A stretch of 64,000 nucleotides of DNA, taken from UMGS1590 sp036303105. Lineage in GTDB: Bacteria; Bacillota; Peptococcia; Peptococcales; Peptococcaceae. Both the position numbers and the translations under genes were made by a program. Shown here one piece after another: positions 34,256 through 42,536 of this stretch. A model generated the notes under the pieces. The model was given only the letters and a program-made list of their open reading frames with translations, did no database searches and was not told the origin of the DNA. The stretch's first letter is position 1. The number at the start of each line of letters is the position of its first letter. The stretch lies in the NCBI GenBank assembly GCA_036303105.1, contig JAXJBF010000063.1, forward strand, positions 1-64,000, in the 5' to 3' direction.

Positions 34256-34741
34256 ATGGGGGATTTTACACATTTTAATGATCAAGGGCGCGCAAAAATG
34301 GTAAATGTTGGTGAGAAGCCTGAAAGTCAGCGCGTTGCGGTGGCTGCAGGACGTGTTCTTGTCAATGATGAAACATTTGCACTGATTCAAAGTGGCGGAA
34401 TGAAAAAAGGAGATGTTTTAACTGTTGCTCAAATAGCTGGAGTAATGGGGGCAAAGCGTACGTCCGATGTAATTCCGATGTGTCATCCTATTCAAATTAA
34501 TGGTATTGATTTAACATTGTCGCTTGAAGAGGAGAAGCGATCTGTTGAAATAACTGCTAGTGTATCCTGTAGTGGGAAAACAGGGGTTGAAATGGAGGCA
34601 TTGACTGCGGTTTCAATTGCAGCTTTGACTGTTTATGATATGTGCAAAGCTGTTCAAAAAGATATGGTGATTACAGATATTCGTTTGCTAAGAAAGAGCG
34701 GTGGCGTTCACGGAGATTTTGTAAGGGAGGGACAATCATGA
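34256..34741 (+). CDS. moaC: Cyclic pyranopterin monophosphate synthase MoaC
   Basis: 161 residues. Converts the MoaA product to cPMP. Blocks present: MVNVGEKPESQR, PMCHPIQI and SGKTGVEMEALTAVSIAALT, the last with family active-site residues. The ATG at 34256 follows GGAGG at 6 nt; a TTG two codons earlier lies too close. It starts 2 nt after the moaA stop and overlaps mogA by 4 nt. Confidence 0.97.
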   Translation: MGDFTHFNDQGRAKMVNVGEKPESQRVAVAAGRVLVNDETFALIQSGGMKKGDVLTVAQIAGVMGAKRTSDVIPMCHPIQINGIDLTLSLEEEKRSVEITASVSCSGKTGVEMEALTAVSIAALTVYDMCKAVQKDMVITDIRLLRKSGGVHGDFVREGQS

Positions 34742-35232
34742 CGTATCAAGCTGCAGTTATAACAGTAAGTGATAAAGGTGCGCGTGGTGAACGTGAAGAT
34801 ACTAGCGGCCCAAATCTTTGTCGTATTCTTCAAGAGCATGGTTTTGAAGTGGGTTATACTAGAATTATTCCAGATGATCAAGAAAAAATTTGTGAAGAAC
34901 TATTGAAATGCAGTGATTATTATCACTTTGCACTTGTTTTGACAACAGGTGGCACTGGCTTTTCACCGCGGGATGTAACTCCAGAAGCAACGTTGAATGT
35001 TATTGAACGACAAACACCTGGTATTCCAGAAGCGATGCGCGCAGAGTCGATGCGTATTACGCCAAAAGGTTGCTTATCGCGTGCTGTAGCTGGAATACGT
35101 GGACGAACATTGATTGTTAATTTGCCTGGAAGTAAAAAAGCTTCAGAAGAAAACATTCTTGCTGTGATTGATCCTCTAAAGCACGGTTTAGATATGTTAT
35201 TTTCAGAAGGCTCGGCCAATTGTGGTCAATAA
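34738..35232 (+). CDS. mogA: Molybdopterin adenylyltransferase MogA
   Basis: 164 residues, MogA/MoaB type. Adenylates molybdopterin before MoeA inserts the metal. Typical blocks are VITVSDKGARGEREDTSGP, TTGGTGFSPRDVTPEAT and LPGSKKASEEN. GGGAGGG lies 7 nt before the ATG. Last gene of the operon, ended by a hairpin shared with the converging moaE-like gene. Confidence 0.95.
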   Translation: MTYQAAVITVSDKGARGEREDTSGPNLCRILQEHGFEVGYTRIIPDDQEKICEELLKCSDYYHFALVLTTGGTGFSPRDVTPEATLNVIERQTPGIPEAMRAESMRITPKGCLSRAVAGIRGRTLIVNLPGSKKASEENILAVIDPLKHGLDMLFSEGSANCGQ

Positions 35233-35280
35233 TAATAAAAAGCAATCCCCAGATAAAATTTGGAGATTGCTTTTATTATT
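35232..35280. terminator. Bidirectional terminator between mogA and the moaE-like gene
   Basis: Long stem of about 20 bp with one mismatch (35232-35251 with 35261-35280), A-rich left and T-rich right, between two converging stop codons. Confidence 0.88.
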
Positions 35281-35675
35281 TAATAGCATTCTTTTTCTTG
35301 AACACATTCGTTTTTTATACGACCAACTAAATGTTGTAATCCGTCAATAACATGAGGTCGAATGTCGCCACCAATCAGGACACGCATGATATCTTCGCCG
35401 ACTGAAAGTTTTCCTTCGTTCAGCCAAACGCGGACATAATAAATGCCTGGCAGGGTATAAGCTTCGTTAATTACTTCATCTAGTTTTTTTTCATCATAGG
35501 AAAAATGCATAGCAGTAACAGGTGCGGTATTATTTACCCCAAAACGTACTTGAGCTTTCGCACTTTCTCGTACAACACCATCATGGAAAAGGTACATACC
35601 GATTTTTTCTGCATTAGGATGTTTTTTCGCCTCAGCAAGCCAAGCATCCATAGATGGAATAGGTGATTTTTTCAT
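35280..35675 (-). CDS. MoaE-like molybdopterin synthase large subunit
   Basis: 131 residues. The order of features matches MoaE: an N-terminal strand (GMYLFHDGVVRESAKAQVRF), an alternating helix, then VRVWLNEGKLSVGEDIMRV and a C-terminal helix with two Lys in positions like the MoaE catalytic pair (RIKNECVQEKE). MoaE adds two sulfurs to cPMP from MoaD. The sequence is divergent from the textbook form, so it is called MoaE-like. It is the only MoaE candidate in the locus. Co-directional with the 84-residue gene upstream. Confidence 0.72.
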   Translation of the reverse strand: MKKSPIPSMDAWLAEAKKHPNAEKIGMYLFHDGVVRESAKAQVRFGVNNTAPVTAMHFSYDEKKLDEVINEAYTLPGIYYVRVWLNEGKLSVGEDIMRVLIGGDIRPHVIDGLQHLVGRIKNECVQEKECY

Positions 35676-35719
35676 TATAGGATCATCCTTCTTTCTTAAA
35701 AATGATAGGTCATGATTTT

Positions 35720-35974
35720 TTAACCGCCGGCAGATAAGAAACGTAGAAAAAAGCGGCGGTGAATAACAGTAATCTCATCATCAGGTCCGTCCATTATTAA
35801 GCGGGTGCGAGCGATTGATATTGGTTCGTTTAGTGTTGGTGATTTCCGTTCAAGGGTAATAATACAGTTTTTATAATGGTAGTGACCATCAATATCGCAA
35901 TAAACATCTTCTTGCTCAGAGAAAAAATGCTGTATACGTTCCAATGATACGGCCCAATTTTCATCAATATACAT
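35720..35974 (-). CDS. Unknown 84-residue protein ending in Gly-Gly, next to the moaE-like gene
   Basis: No family recognised. Acidic-basic mixed sequence with strands (NCIITLERK, ARTRLIMDG, DEITVIHRRFFLRFL) and the C-terminus SAGG. Small size, predicted beta strands, terminal Gly-Gly and position 44 nt before a MoaE-like gene recall a MoaD-type carrier, but the beta-grasp fold is not evident. GGAGG lies 8 nt before the ATG, supporting a real gene. Confidence 0.6.
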   Translation of the reverse strand: MYIDENWAVSLERIQHFFSEQEDVYCDIDGHYHYKNCIITLERKSPTLNEPISIARTRLIMDGPDDEITVIHRRFFLRFLSAGG

Positions 35975-36039
35975 AGGATTTTCCTCCAGTTCGATATTTT
36001 ATTATAACGCATCATTTGTTCGAGTGGAATATGTAAAAT

Positions 36040-36070
36040 AAAAAAGCCCTCAGTAAATATTACTAAGGAC
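36040..36070 (-). terminator. Terminator of the 172-residue gene
   Basis: 11-bp stem with G-U pairs (36060-36070 with 36046-36056) followed on the minus strand by six T residues, 20 nt after the stop. Confidence 0.85.
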
Positions 36071-36090
36071 TTTTACGTATATAAAGTTGA

Positions 36091-36609
36091 TTAGGCATCT
36101 TTTTTTAATTCTTCAATAACAGAGACGCGCTGACGAATACGATTATCAACATCTGCGAATAATCTTGATTGTGGACGATTTGGATCAAATTTTGTCGGAT
36201 CACCAGGAAAGCTTTGGTGACGATTAGCAAATGCCTCCATACTACCAACATCATCAAGGATGCCGCCAGCGGCTTGTGCAGCACTTGTAAGAGCATTTAA
36301 GGTAGCAGAGCCAGGTGTTGGTGCTACAGGCTGATCATTCAGAATTTCATCATACATTGGAGGAATATGAACGCGGTATTCTTCGATGGCATCAGAACAA
36401 GTTGCACTTTGTTTGCATGTTGCGTAAGCTTCCAATCCTTCTGTTTGACGCAAAATACTACCTACTTCTCTAAAAAATCCGACAACATCATGTTTAAAGA
36501 TTTTAGATAGATGCATTAAAATACCTTTGCTTTCAGATGGACGAAAAGTATTAACCGTCACCTGAACAGAGCCATTAATGTGTTGAGAAGATTTTTCGTT
36601 TAATAACAT
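36091..36609 (-). CDS. Unknown 172-residue protein
   Basis: No family recognised, no signal peptide or membrane segment. The N-terminal half is mixed with a helix HDVVGFFREVGSILR and two Cys (CKQSATC). The middle is Pro/Ala/Gly-rich and the end has FDPNRPQSRLF and a charged helix. It has its own consensus promoter, a structured leader, AAAGGGG before the start and a terminator, so it is a monocistronic, probably well expressed gene. It could be an accessory or structural protein; no function is claimed. Confidence 0.6.
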   Translation of the reverse strand: MLLNEKSSQHINGSVQVTVNTFRPSESKGILMHLSKIFKHDVVGFFREVGSILRQTEGLEAYATCKQSATCSDAIEEYRVHIPPMYDEILNDQPVAPTPGSATLNALTSAAQAAGGILDDVGSMEAFANRHQSFPGDPTKFDPNRPQSRLFADVDNRIRQRVSVIEELKKDA

Positions 36610-36633
36610 TTCATATTTCCCCTTTCTGTGAAA

Positions 36634-36702
36634 GATGGATTATGATGACTCACCGCTGTGATCTTGATAAAGAGCGGCTTTATCCATCCATCGCTTCTTT
36701 GC
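36634..36702 (-). ncRNA. Structured 5' leader of the 172-residue gene
   Basis: On the minus strand ATCCATC and GATGGAT arms could close a helix. Inside it is a perfect 7-bp hairpin (36678-36684 with 36666-36672) whose loop (36673-36677) is complementary to 36653-36657. Pairing of the loop would compete with or add a pseudoknot to the hairpin. No known riboswitch class was recognised. Confidence 0.4.
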
Positions 36703-36709
36703 AAATCGA

Positions 36710-36738
36710 ATTATAGGGGGTGATTAATGAAAAAACAA
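36710..36738 (-). promoter_or_regulatory. Promoter of the 172-residue gene
   Basis: On the minus strand TTGTTT (36733-36738), 17-bp spacer, TATAAT (36710-36715). Transcription from near 36703 gives a leader of about 95 nt. Confidence 0.8.
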
Positions 36739-37019
36739 GAGGGTTATATAATTATCTTTCTGGTTTAATATGCAACCATCCAGGGGGTTGTTGCTATTAA
36801 AAAATAGATGCTATAAATAGAAGAATAATGGGTGTTATTTAAACAGCATGTATTTTCATTGGTTTAATGAGAACATAAGTTACGCTCCTTATTAAGAAAA
36901 CATATGATTATTAATTTGGTAGAGTATATCTTTTTGGGCTAAAATGATGTAATATATTTTTAGACGATTTGAAAAGCGATCGCGTGTGTGCGACGCTATT
37001 TTTATTTTTTGGAAAGAAG
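36739..37019. other. Intergenic region upstream of the MFS gene
   Basis: 281 nt, AT-rich. It has a small hairpin (CAACC at 36773 with GGTTG at 36786) and a weak plus-strand promoter TTGGTA-18-TAAAAT at 36916-36945 that may drive the MFS gene. I see no gene or mobile element here. Confidence 0.5.
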
Positions 37020-38483
37020 ATGATGGTTATGACGGAGGCTTCAGGAAAAGTTCAGATCGATGAAGGGCATGCAAAAATTTTTTTGTTAGCGATTCTCTTG
37101 GCAGGTGTTGTCACCATGCTCAATACATCAACTGTTACAATATCGCTGCCAACATATATGTCAGTATTTGATGTAAATATTAACACTGTACAGTGGGTAG
37201 TTATAGGATATATGCTGCCACTTGGAATGGTTATGCCATTGAGTGAATACTTGTGTGAACGATATAGCTATAGAAAAATTTTTTTGACTGCTATGGCAGC
37301 TTTGGGTGTCTGTTCGCTGGGATGTGCACTTTCGATAAATTTTTTTATGCTTGTTGCGTTCAGATTCCTAAAAGGAATTGCTGGAGGAATACTCATTCCA
37401 TCATCAATGGCAATGATTTATCGCTATGTTCCGAGAAAAAGACAAGCTGAATATCTTGGAACAAGTATGCTGTTTCAGTCTTTTGGGACTGCTTTAGGAC
37501 CGACTATTTCTGGGCTATTATTGCAGATATCTAGTTGGCATGTATTGTTTTTAATTAACTTGCCAATGGTTTTTATTGTATTGTGGGCTGCTAAAAAAAG
37601 TATTCCGGCCGAATCTATTAATATGGAAGTTGATAAGATTGACTTTTGGGGATGTGGACAGATATCTTTGGGCAGTGGCTTAGTTATGTTGGCTTTTTCA
37701 ATGGGTGATACTTGGGGGTGGCGTTCATTGACATTTTGGACGTGCGTACTGGTTGGTTTTCTGCTCATTGTGATTTTTGTTGTACGTCAGTTTCATACAA
37801 GCCATCCTTTGTTGAATTTTGGTGTATTAAAATATAACGCATTTTCGTTCGCAATGCTTTTACAATGCGTTATTGCTTTAACACTTGGCATTAATGCGAT
37901 CCTGTCTCAATTTTATTTTCAAACAGGTTTGGGCCTATCGCCAGCTACAACAGGGTTGCTTTTGTTATGTCCGTCTCTAATGATGTTAATTGGGAATGCC
38001 ACCACGAATTTTTTGCATCGTAAAGGATTAATGAAAAGTCTTATTACAGCTGGAATCATCTGTGCTCTTGTTGGAAATTTAGGGCTATGTAATTTGAGCC
38101 TTGCAAGTAATTTGGTTTTTGTTATGTGTTGTTTTGGACTTCGATTTTTTGGCATTTCAATGGCTCAGATGCCATTAACCAATTACGGACTCAGTGCCGT
38201 TCCTCGTGATTTATCCGGTCATGCATCGTCAATGTTTAATTGGGGGCGGCAACTAGTACAAACGGTATCAACGAATATACTGACAGTATTGTTGAGCATG
38301 AATCTCACACGTTATTATTTGGCAGCAGGAAATTCTGGTAGTCCCAGTGAGGGGACTTTAGAGTATAGAAAAGCTGCAGTGGAAGCTGTAAATACAGATT
38401 ATATTTATATTGCAGTCTTTCTAGTGATAGCATTGATTTGTACGTTTTTTATTCAACCTACAAAACAGCAGCCAAAACGCTAA
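37020..38483 (+). CDS. MFS drug/proton antiporter, DHA2 (14-helix) family
   Basis: About 487 residues with roughly 14 hydrophobic segments, the DHA2 layout. The proton-antiport motif C region LGPTISGLLLQISSWHVLFL and the loop-2 stretch LCERYSYRKIF fit EmrB-like multidrug exporters. Substrate unknown. ATGs at 37020 and 37023 lie just after GGAAAG; the TTG at 36969 would add an unlikely N-terminal stretch. Solitary gene; its original terminator is split by the insertion element downstream. Confidence 0.88.
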   Translation: MMVMTEASGKVQIDEGHAKIFLLAILLAGVVTMLNTSTVTISLPTYMSVFDVNINTVQWVVIGYMLPLGMVMPLSEYLCERYSYRKIFLTAMAALGVCSLGCALSINFFMLVAFRFLKGIAGGILIPSSMAMIYRYVPRKRQAEYLGTSMLFQSFGTALGPTISGLLLQISSWHVLFLINLPMVFIVLWAAKKSIPAESINMEVDKIDFWGCGQISLGSGLVMLAFSMGDTWGWRSLTFWTCVLVGFLLIVIFVVRQFHTSHPLLNFGVLKYNAFSFAMLLQCVIALTLGINAILSQFYFQTGLGLSPATTGLLLLCPSLMMLIGNATTNFLHRKGLMKSLITAGIICALVGNLGLCNLSLASNLVFVMCCFGLRFFGISMAQMPLTNYGLSAVPRDLSGHASSMFNWGRQLVQTVSTNILTVLLSMNLTRYYLAAGNSGSPSEGTLEYRKAAVEAVNTDYIYIAVFLVIALICTFFIQPTKQQPKR

Positions 38484-38523
38484 AAATTTCAATAATAAAA
38501 AATGCAGTCTTGTTTCGTAGTGC

Positions 38524-38561
38524 CCCCAATAATTTGTACAACCAAATTATTGGGGTATTTT
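38524..38561 (+). terminator. Terminator-like hairpin inside the left end of the IS
   Basis: Perfect 13-bp stem (38524-38536 with 38543-38555), 6-nt loop, then TATTTTT. It probably replaces the disrupted terminator of the MFS gene. Confidence 0.8.
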
Positions 38562-39345
38562 TATTGGCAAAACTGACCAGAGAACAAAAACAAAAGCTTA
38601 CGAAGATATGACATTAGAAGAAAAGTTGGCGTATCTTGAAGGAAAATCTCAATTTGGAGGTTGAAAATGCCTACTTAAAAAATTGAGAGCCGTCCTTCAA
38701 CAGCAAAAGGAGCGCGAACAGAAAAAAAGTGAGCAGCGTTTCTGAAGTGCGGCATGAATTTCCGTGCTAAACTTAGCCGCTTTACCTATTATTACCAACT
38801 TGCGCAGCAAGACAAAGACGAAAAGAACACAGATCTTATGCAGCTTATTTGAGCAATCTTTTGCAAACATAGAGGCAGTTACGGTTTCCGGCGTATCACA
38901 TTGGAATAATATAACAGAGGACAAGCCGTTAATTAAGAAGAAAGTGCGTTGGCTCATGAATAAAGTTGGCTTAAAAGATCATCTTCCAAAGACGAAGTAT
39001 CGGTCTTACAAAGGCGATATGAACGGCACCGTAAAGAATCAGTTGTTGGATCAAATGGTAGATGAAAGAAATTGTAAAACTTATTATAAACGAAACTTCA
39101 CAACAACAATCCGTAATAAAAAGTGGACAACAGATGTCAGATGGAATCATACAATCCATGTCACGCAAAGGAAAGTATATGGATCATGTACCAATGGAAA
39201 TTTTCTTTGGGATTATGAAAAATGAAATGTTCTATGGTCATGGAAGAGAGCAATGGATGAATACATCTACTATTACAACATGAAACGCATTACAGAAAAA
39301 CTAAAAGGATTGACACCTATTGGATATAGATGCCAATCCTTATAA
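38562..39345 (+). pseudogene. Transposase remnants (OrfA and OrfB) of the IS3-family element
   Basis: An OrfA end appears as ENAYLKKLRAVLQQQKERE (38650-38730). OrfB pieces follow out of frame with each other: KKKVRWLMNKVGLKDHLPKT (38937-38996), MSRKGKYMDHVPMEIFFGIM (about 39157-39220) and YYYNMKRITEKLKGLTPIGY (39268-39328). These match the ordered blocks of IS150-type integrase-core transposases. Internal stops and missing segments make it inactive. Confidence 0.85.
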
Positions 39346-39413
39346 AACAAACTATTTAATTTTCATAGTGTCCAACTTTTTGGGGCGCTACATTTTAGAC
39401 TGCAGTTTTTTTA

Positions 39414-40130
39414 TTATTGAGCCATGTTGCTATACACGTTTTGAACATCATCATCTTCTTCAAGTGCATCCAGAAGTTTTTGCATACTTTTGGCTTTTTC
39501 TGGTGGCACTTCAGTGTAATTGGAAGGCAACATAGTAATATCCCCAGATAAAACAGAAATACTTGCTTCATCAATTGCATTACGAACATCAACATAATCT
39601 TCAGGGGCAGTAATAATTTCATAGTGAGTGTCTTCTATTGCAAAGTCTTCAGCGCCAGCTTCTAACACGAGCTCCATCAACTCATCTTCACTCAATGGGC
39701 ATGTTTCTTTGTCGATAGCAATAGCACCTTTGCGCTCAAACATAAAACTAACGCAGCCATCAGTACCAAGATTTCCGCCGCAACGGTCAAGATGATGACG
39801 AACATTGCCGGCAGTACGATTTTTGTTGTCGGTCAAGCATTCAATGATGAGTGCAACACCGCCAGGTCCATAACCTTCATAGGTAATATGTTCGTATTTT
39901 TCGCCATCTGTGGCACCAATACCTTTTTTGATGGCACGATTGATATTGTCGTTTGGCATGTTGTCTGCTTTTGCTTTGTCAATCGCTAATTTCAGGGCAG
40001 CGTTATAAGCTGGATCCCCACCGCCTTGACGCGCAGCTACAGTGATATTGCGTGCATGTTTGGTGAATGCGGTGGAACGTAGGCTGTCCATCTTATTTTT
40101 CTTTCCTTCAATATTATGAATACGACCCAT
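39414..40130 (-). CDS. yebC: YebC/PmpR-family DNA-binding regulatory protein
   Basis: 238 residues, full length for the family (opens MGRIHNIEGKKNKMDS; blocks KARNITVAARQGGGDP-like and YEGYGPGGVALIIECLTDNK are present). Members bind DNA as regulators, and recent work on the family also ties some to translation of proline-rich stretches. AAGGAGA lies 7 nt before the ATG. It has its own promoter and ends inside a terminator arm now separated by an IS remnant. Confidence 0.95.
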   Translation of the reverse strand: MGRIHNIEGKKNKMDSLRSTAFTKHARNITVAARQGGGDPAYNAALKLAIDKAKADNMPNDNINRAIKKGIGATDGEKYEHITYEGYGPGGVALIIECLTDNKNRTAGNVRHHLDRCGGNLGTDGCVSFMFERKGAIAIDKETCPLSEDELMELVLEAGAEDFAIEDTHYEIITAPEDYVDVRNAIDEASISVLSGDITMLPSNYTEVPPEKAKSMQKLLDALEEDDDVQNVYSNMAQ

Positions 40131-40168
40131 TCATATCTCTCCTTAGGTTTAATTTATGCGCACTTTTT

Positions 40169-40197
40169 ATTATAATGTTAGAGGTTGAGTATTTCAA
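40169..40197 (-). promoter_or_regulatory. Promoter of yebC
   Basis: On the minus strand TTGAAA (40192-40197), 17-bp spacer, TATAAT (40169-40174), 39 nt before the start codon: a near-consensus housekeeping promoter. Confidence 0.8.
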
Positions 40198-40218
40198 GTA
40201 TAGAAAGGGATGATTTTT

Positions 40219-40731
40219 ATGATCACATTTGAAAAAATTTCCTGGCCGCAATTTTTAGAAGATTGGAGACATCGAAATGAGGAACGCCCAGAGCAGGTTG
40301 CAGATGTGTATGGAGAAATTCGCTTGCCGCGGCGAGCAACCGTCGGCGCTGCAGGATATGATTTTTTTGCACCATATGCATTTAATTTACATCCCGGAGA
40401 ACAACTCACAATCCTTACTGGAATTCGTGCATGTATGCCGAAAAATGTGGTTTTGGTTCTTGCTCCGCGTAGTGGACAAGGCGTGCGTTATAAGCTGCAA
40501 TTGATGAATACACTGGGTATTATAGATAGTGATTATCAATATGCAGATAATGAAGGGCATATTATGATTACCTTATTTAATGATCATCCAGATAAGCATG
40601 CAATCTTAAAAGTTGGTAAAGGGCAAGCTTTCGCGCAAGGAATATTTTTGCCTTATCTCATAACCGATGATGATTATGTAGTGACCGAGCGAAAAGGTGG
40701 TTTTGGTAGTACTGATATAAAAAATGCTTGA
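40219..40731 (+). CDS. dut: dUTP diphosphatase-like protein
   Basis: 170 residues. Hydrolyses dUTP to dUMP, keeping uracil out of DNA. The five trimeric dUTPase motifs are present in order: AGYDFFA, PRSGQGVRY, NTLGIIDSDYQ, GQAFAQGIF and RKGGFGST at the C-terminus. Motif 2 is unusual (PRSGQGVRY instead of PRSGLA-type). An N-terminal extension of about 35 residues precedes motif 1. The ATG at 40219 is spaced properly from AGAAAGGG; the ATG at 40210 is too close. Monocistronic. Confidence 0.88.
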   Translation: MITFEKISWPQFLEDWRHRNEERPEQVADVYGEIRLPRRATVGAAGYDFFAPYAFNLHPGEQLTILTGIRACMPKNVVLVLAPRSGQGVRYKLQLMNTLGIIDSDYQYADNEGHIMITLFNDHPDKHAILKVGKGQAFAQGIFLPYLITDDDYVVTERKGGFGSTDIKNA

Positions 40732-40756
40732 CAATACAAAAAAAATAAGATATAGT
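40728..40756 (+). promoter_or_regulatory. Consensus promoter of the ylxM-ffh operon
   Basis: TTGACA, 17-bp spacer, TATAGT. The -35 box overlaps the dUTPase stop codon, so the operon has its own start 40 nt before ylxM. Confidence 0.88.
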
Positions 40757-40796
40757 ACCAGAGTGTCAAGGCGAAAAGGTTGACAGAGGTGCTGAT

Positions 40797-41159
40797 ATGT
40801 CATTTTCTATGGATTACAGAAATAGAATGATCTGTCTATTTGACTGTTATGGTGATCTATTGACAGACAAGCAAAAAATGTTGTTTCAATATTATTTTGA
40901 CGAGGACCTCTCGCTTGCAGAAATATCAGATTTAGTTGGAACTAGTCGACAAGCAGTGCATAATAGCATTACGCGTTGCGAAGAAACACTGGAGAATTTT
41001 GAAAAAACGTTAGGTGTTTTTCAACGCTCTAGTGAATTGGATAAGATTTTAGATAATGCAATTACTGCTATTGAGAATGGGCTAGCAACAGGAGAATGGT
41101 CATCAGATCAATTTGAAAAAATATTAACACAACTAAAATTAACCAGAAAGGCTGATTAA
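40797..41159 (+). CDS. ylxM: YlxM-family HTH protein (UPF0122)
   Basis: 120 residues with a sigma-factor-type helix-turn-helix (DLSLAEISDLVGTSRQAVHN at about 37-56). YlxM is nearly always encoded just before ffh in Firmicutes and has been linked to signal recognition particle function. Two nucleotides before ffh. Confidence 0.95.
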   Translation: MSFSMDYRNRMICLFDCYGDLLTDKQKMLFQYYFDEDLSLAEISDLVGTSRQAVHNSITRCEETLENFEKTLGVFQRSSELDKILDNAITAIENGLATGEWSSDQFEKILTQLKLTRKAD

Positions 41160-41161
41160 TC

Positions 41162-42511
41162 GTGGCACTTGACGGACTAAGTGAAAGACTACAGGATGCT
41201 TTTGCAAAATTAAAAGGCAAAGGTAAAATCAGCGAGCAAGACATTAAAGAAGTGCTTCGTGAAGTGCGTGTAGCATTACTGGAAGCAGATGTAAACTATA
41301 AAGTTGTAAAGAACTTTGTAGGAAACATCAAAGATCGTGCTATGGGCGCTGATGTAATGGAAAGCCTGACACCTGGACAACAAGTCGTGAAAATCGTTCA
41401 CGATGAATTGACTCAGCTAATGGGTGGCGAAACAAAAAAGATCACAATTAGCTCAAAACCACCAACAGTGATTATGATGGTTGGATTGCAGGGGTCTGGT
41501 AAGACTACTTCTACAGGAAAATTAGCGCGTTATTTAAAGGATAAATTGCATAAACGTCCTCTTTTGGCTGCGTGCGATGTGTATCGTCCGGCTGCTATAC
41601 AGCAATTATCTGTTTTAGGAAAACAACTGGATATTCCTGTATTTGAAGAAGGTACAGAATGCTCGCCGATTGATATTGCTATAGATGCTGTCGCGCATGC
41701 AAAGGCGCATGGTAACGATGTAGTGATTATTGATACCGCTGGTCGTTTACATATTGATGAAGCATTAATGCAGGAACTTGTTGCAATAAAAGAGGCTGTA
41801 GGGCCGCATGAGATTCTATTGGTTGTTGATGCAATGACTGGTCAAGATGCGGTTAATGTGGCAGAGCATTTTAATGATAACCTTGATATCACTGGCGTCA
41901 TTCTTACAAAATTGGACGGCGATACCAGAGGTGGGGCAGCATTATCTGTAAAGAGTGTTACAGGCAAGCCAATTAAGTTTACCGGGATGGGTGAAAAGTT
42001 GGATGCACTGGAACCTTTCCATCCGGACCGTATGGCTTCGCGAATTCTCGGAATGGGTGATATTCTGACACTCATTGAAAAAGCTGAAGCGGAGTTCGAT
42101 CAAAAACAAGCTGCTGAGTTGCAAGAAAAAATAAAAACTCAATCATTCACACTAGAAGATTATTTGAGTCAAATGGATCAGTTACAAGGCATGGGTGATC
42201 TGGAATCAATGATTTCAATGATTCCAGGCGTAAGCAAAAAAATGCTTAAAAACGTGAAACTTGACGCAAAGGATATGGATCATACGCGTGCAATTATTTT
42301 ATCGATGACACCAGAAGAGCGTCGTAATACCAAGATAATTAATGGTAGTCGCAGAAAACGTATTGCAGCTGGCTGTGGTCTGAAAGTACAGGATGTTAAT
42401 CGACTAATTAAGCAGTTTGAACAGTCCCAGGCATTTATGAAGCAATTTGGAGCCATGGCCAATGGCAAAGGCGGAAAAAAAGGACGTTTTCCGTTTCTTG
42501 GCTTGAAATAA
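41162..42511 (+). CDS. ffh: Signal recognition particle GTPase Ffh
   Basis: 449 residues: N domain, G domain with GLQGSGKTT, DTAGRL and TKLDGDTRGGAA, and a Met-rich M domain (MDQLQGMGDLESMISMIPG onwards) that binds 4.5S RNA and signal peptides. GTG start after AAAGG. Co-transcribed with ylxM and, after 25 nt, rpsP. Confidence 0.98.
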   Translation: MALDGLSERLQDAFAKLKGKGKISEQDIKEVLREVRVALLEADVNYKVVKNFVGNIKDRAMGADVMESLTPGQQVVKIVHDELTQLMGGETKKITISSKPPTVIMMVGLQGSGKTTSTGKLARYLKDKLHKRPLLAACDVYRPAAIQQLSVLGKQLDIPVFEEGTECSPIDIAIDAVAHAKAHGNDVVIIDTAGRLHIDEALMQELVAIKEAVGPHEILLVVDAMTGQDAVNVAEHFNDNLDITGVILTKLDGDTRGGAALSVKSVTGKPIKFTGMGEKLDALEPFHPDRMASRILGMGDILTLIEKAEAEFDQKQAAELQEKIKTQSFTLEDYLSQMDQLQGMGDLESMISMIPGVSKKMLKNVKLDAKDMDHTRAIILSMTPEERRNTKIINGSRRKRIAAGCGLKVQDVNRLIKQFEQSQAFMKQFGAMANGKGGKKGRFPFLGLK

Positions 42512-42536
42512 ATATTATTAAGAGGAGGTGACATCA

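Larger units (their letters stand above)
38515..39392 (+). mobile_element. Degenerate IS3-family (IS150-like) insertion sequence
   Basis: Related terminal inverted repeats at 38515-38540 and 39369-39392 (right end, inverted, reads TGTAGCGCCCCAAAAAGTTG; the left end is similar with one indel). Between them are fragments of an IS3-type OrfA and OrfB in several frames. At about 880 nt it is shorter than the 1.2-1.5 kb of intact members, so parts are deleted. Confidence 0.85.
38490..39419. other. Ancestral bidirectional terminator split by an insertion element
   Basis: The left arm 38490-38510 and the right arm 39397-39419 are reverse complements apart from a 2-nt length difference. Each carries an A- or T-run outside an AGACTGCA/TGCAGTCT core. 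Joined, they would form a terminator between the converging MFS and yebC genes; yebC stops inside the right arm. The IS remnant lies exactly in the loop. Confidence 0.65.

Noticed and set aside
36727..36768. 13-codon frame after an AGGGGG site, possible leader peptide
   Set aside because: It overlaps the -35 box of a promoter on the other strand, has no clear regulatory codons and no attenuator with a T-run behind it.
38764..39225. Open frame of 153 codons that could pass for a small gene
   Set aside because: It is a mix of frames from the decayed IS3-type transposase; blocks match only in part and no ribosome site is present.
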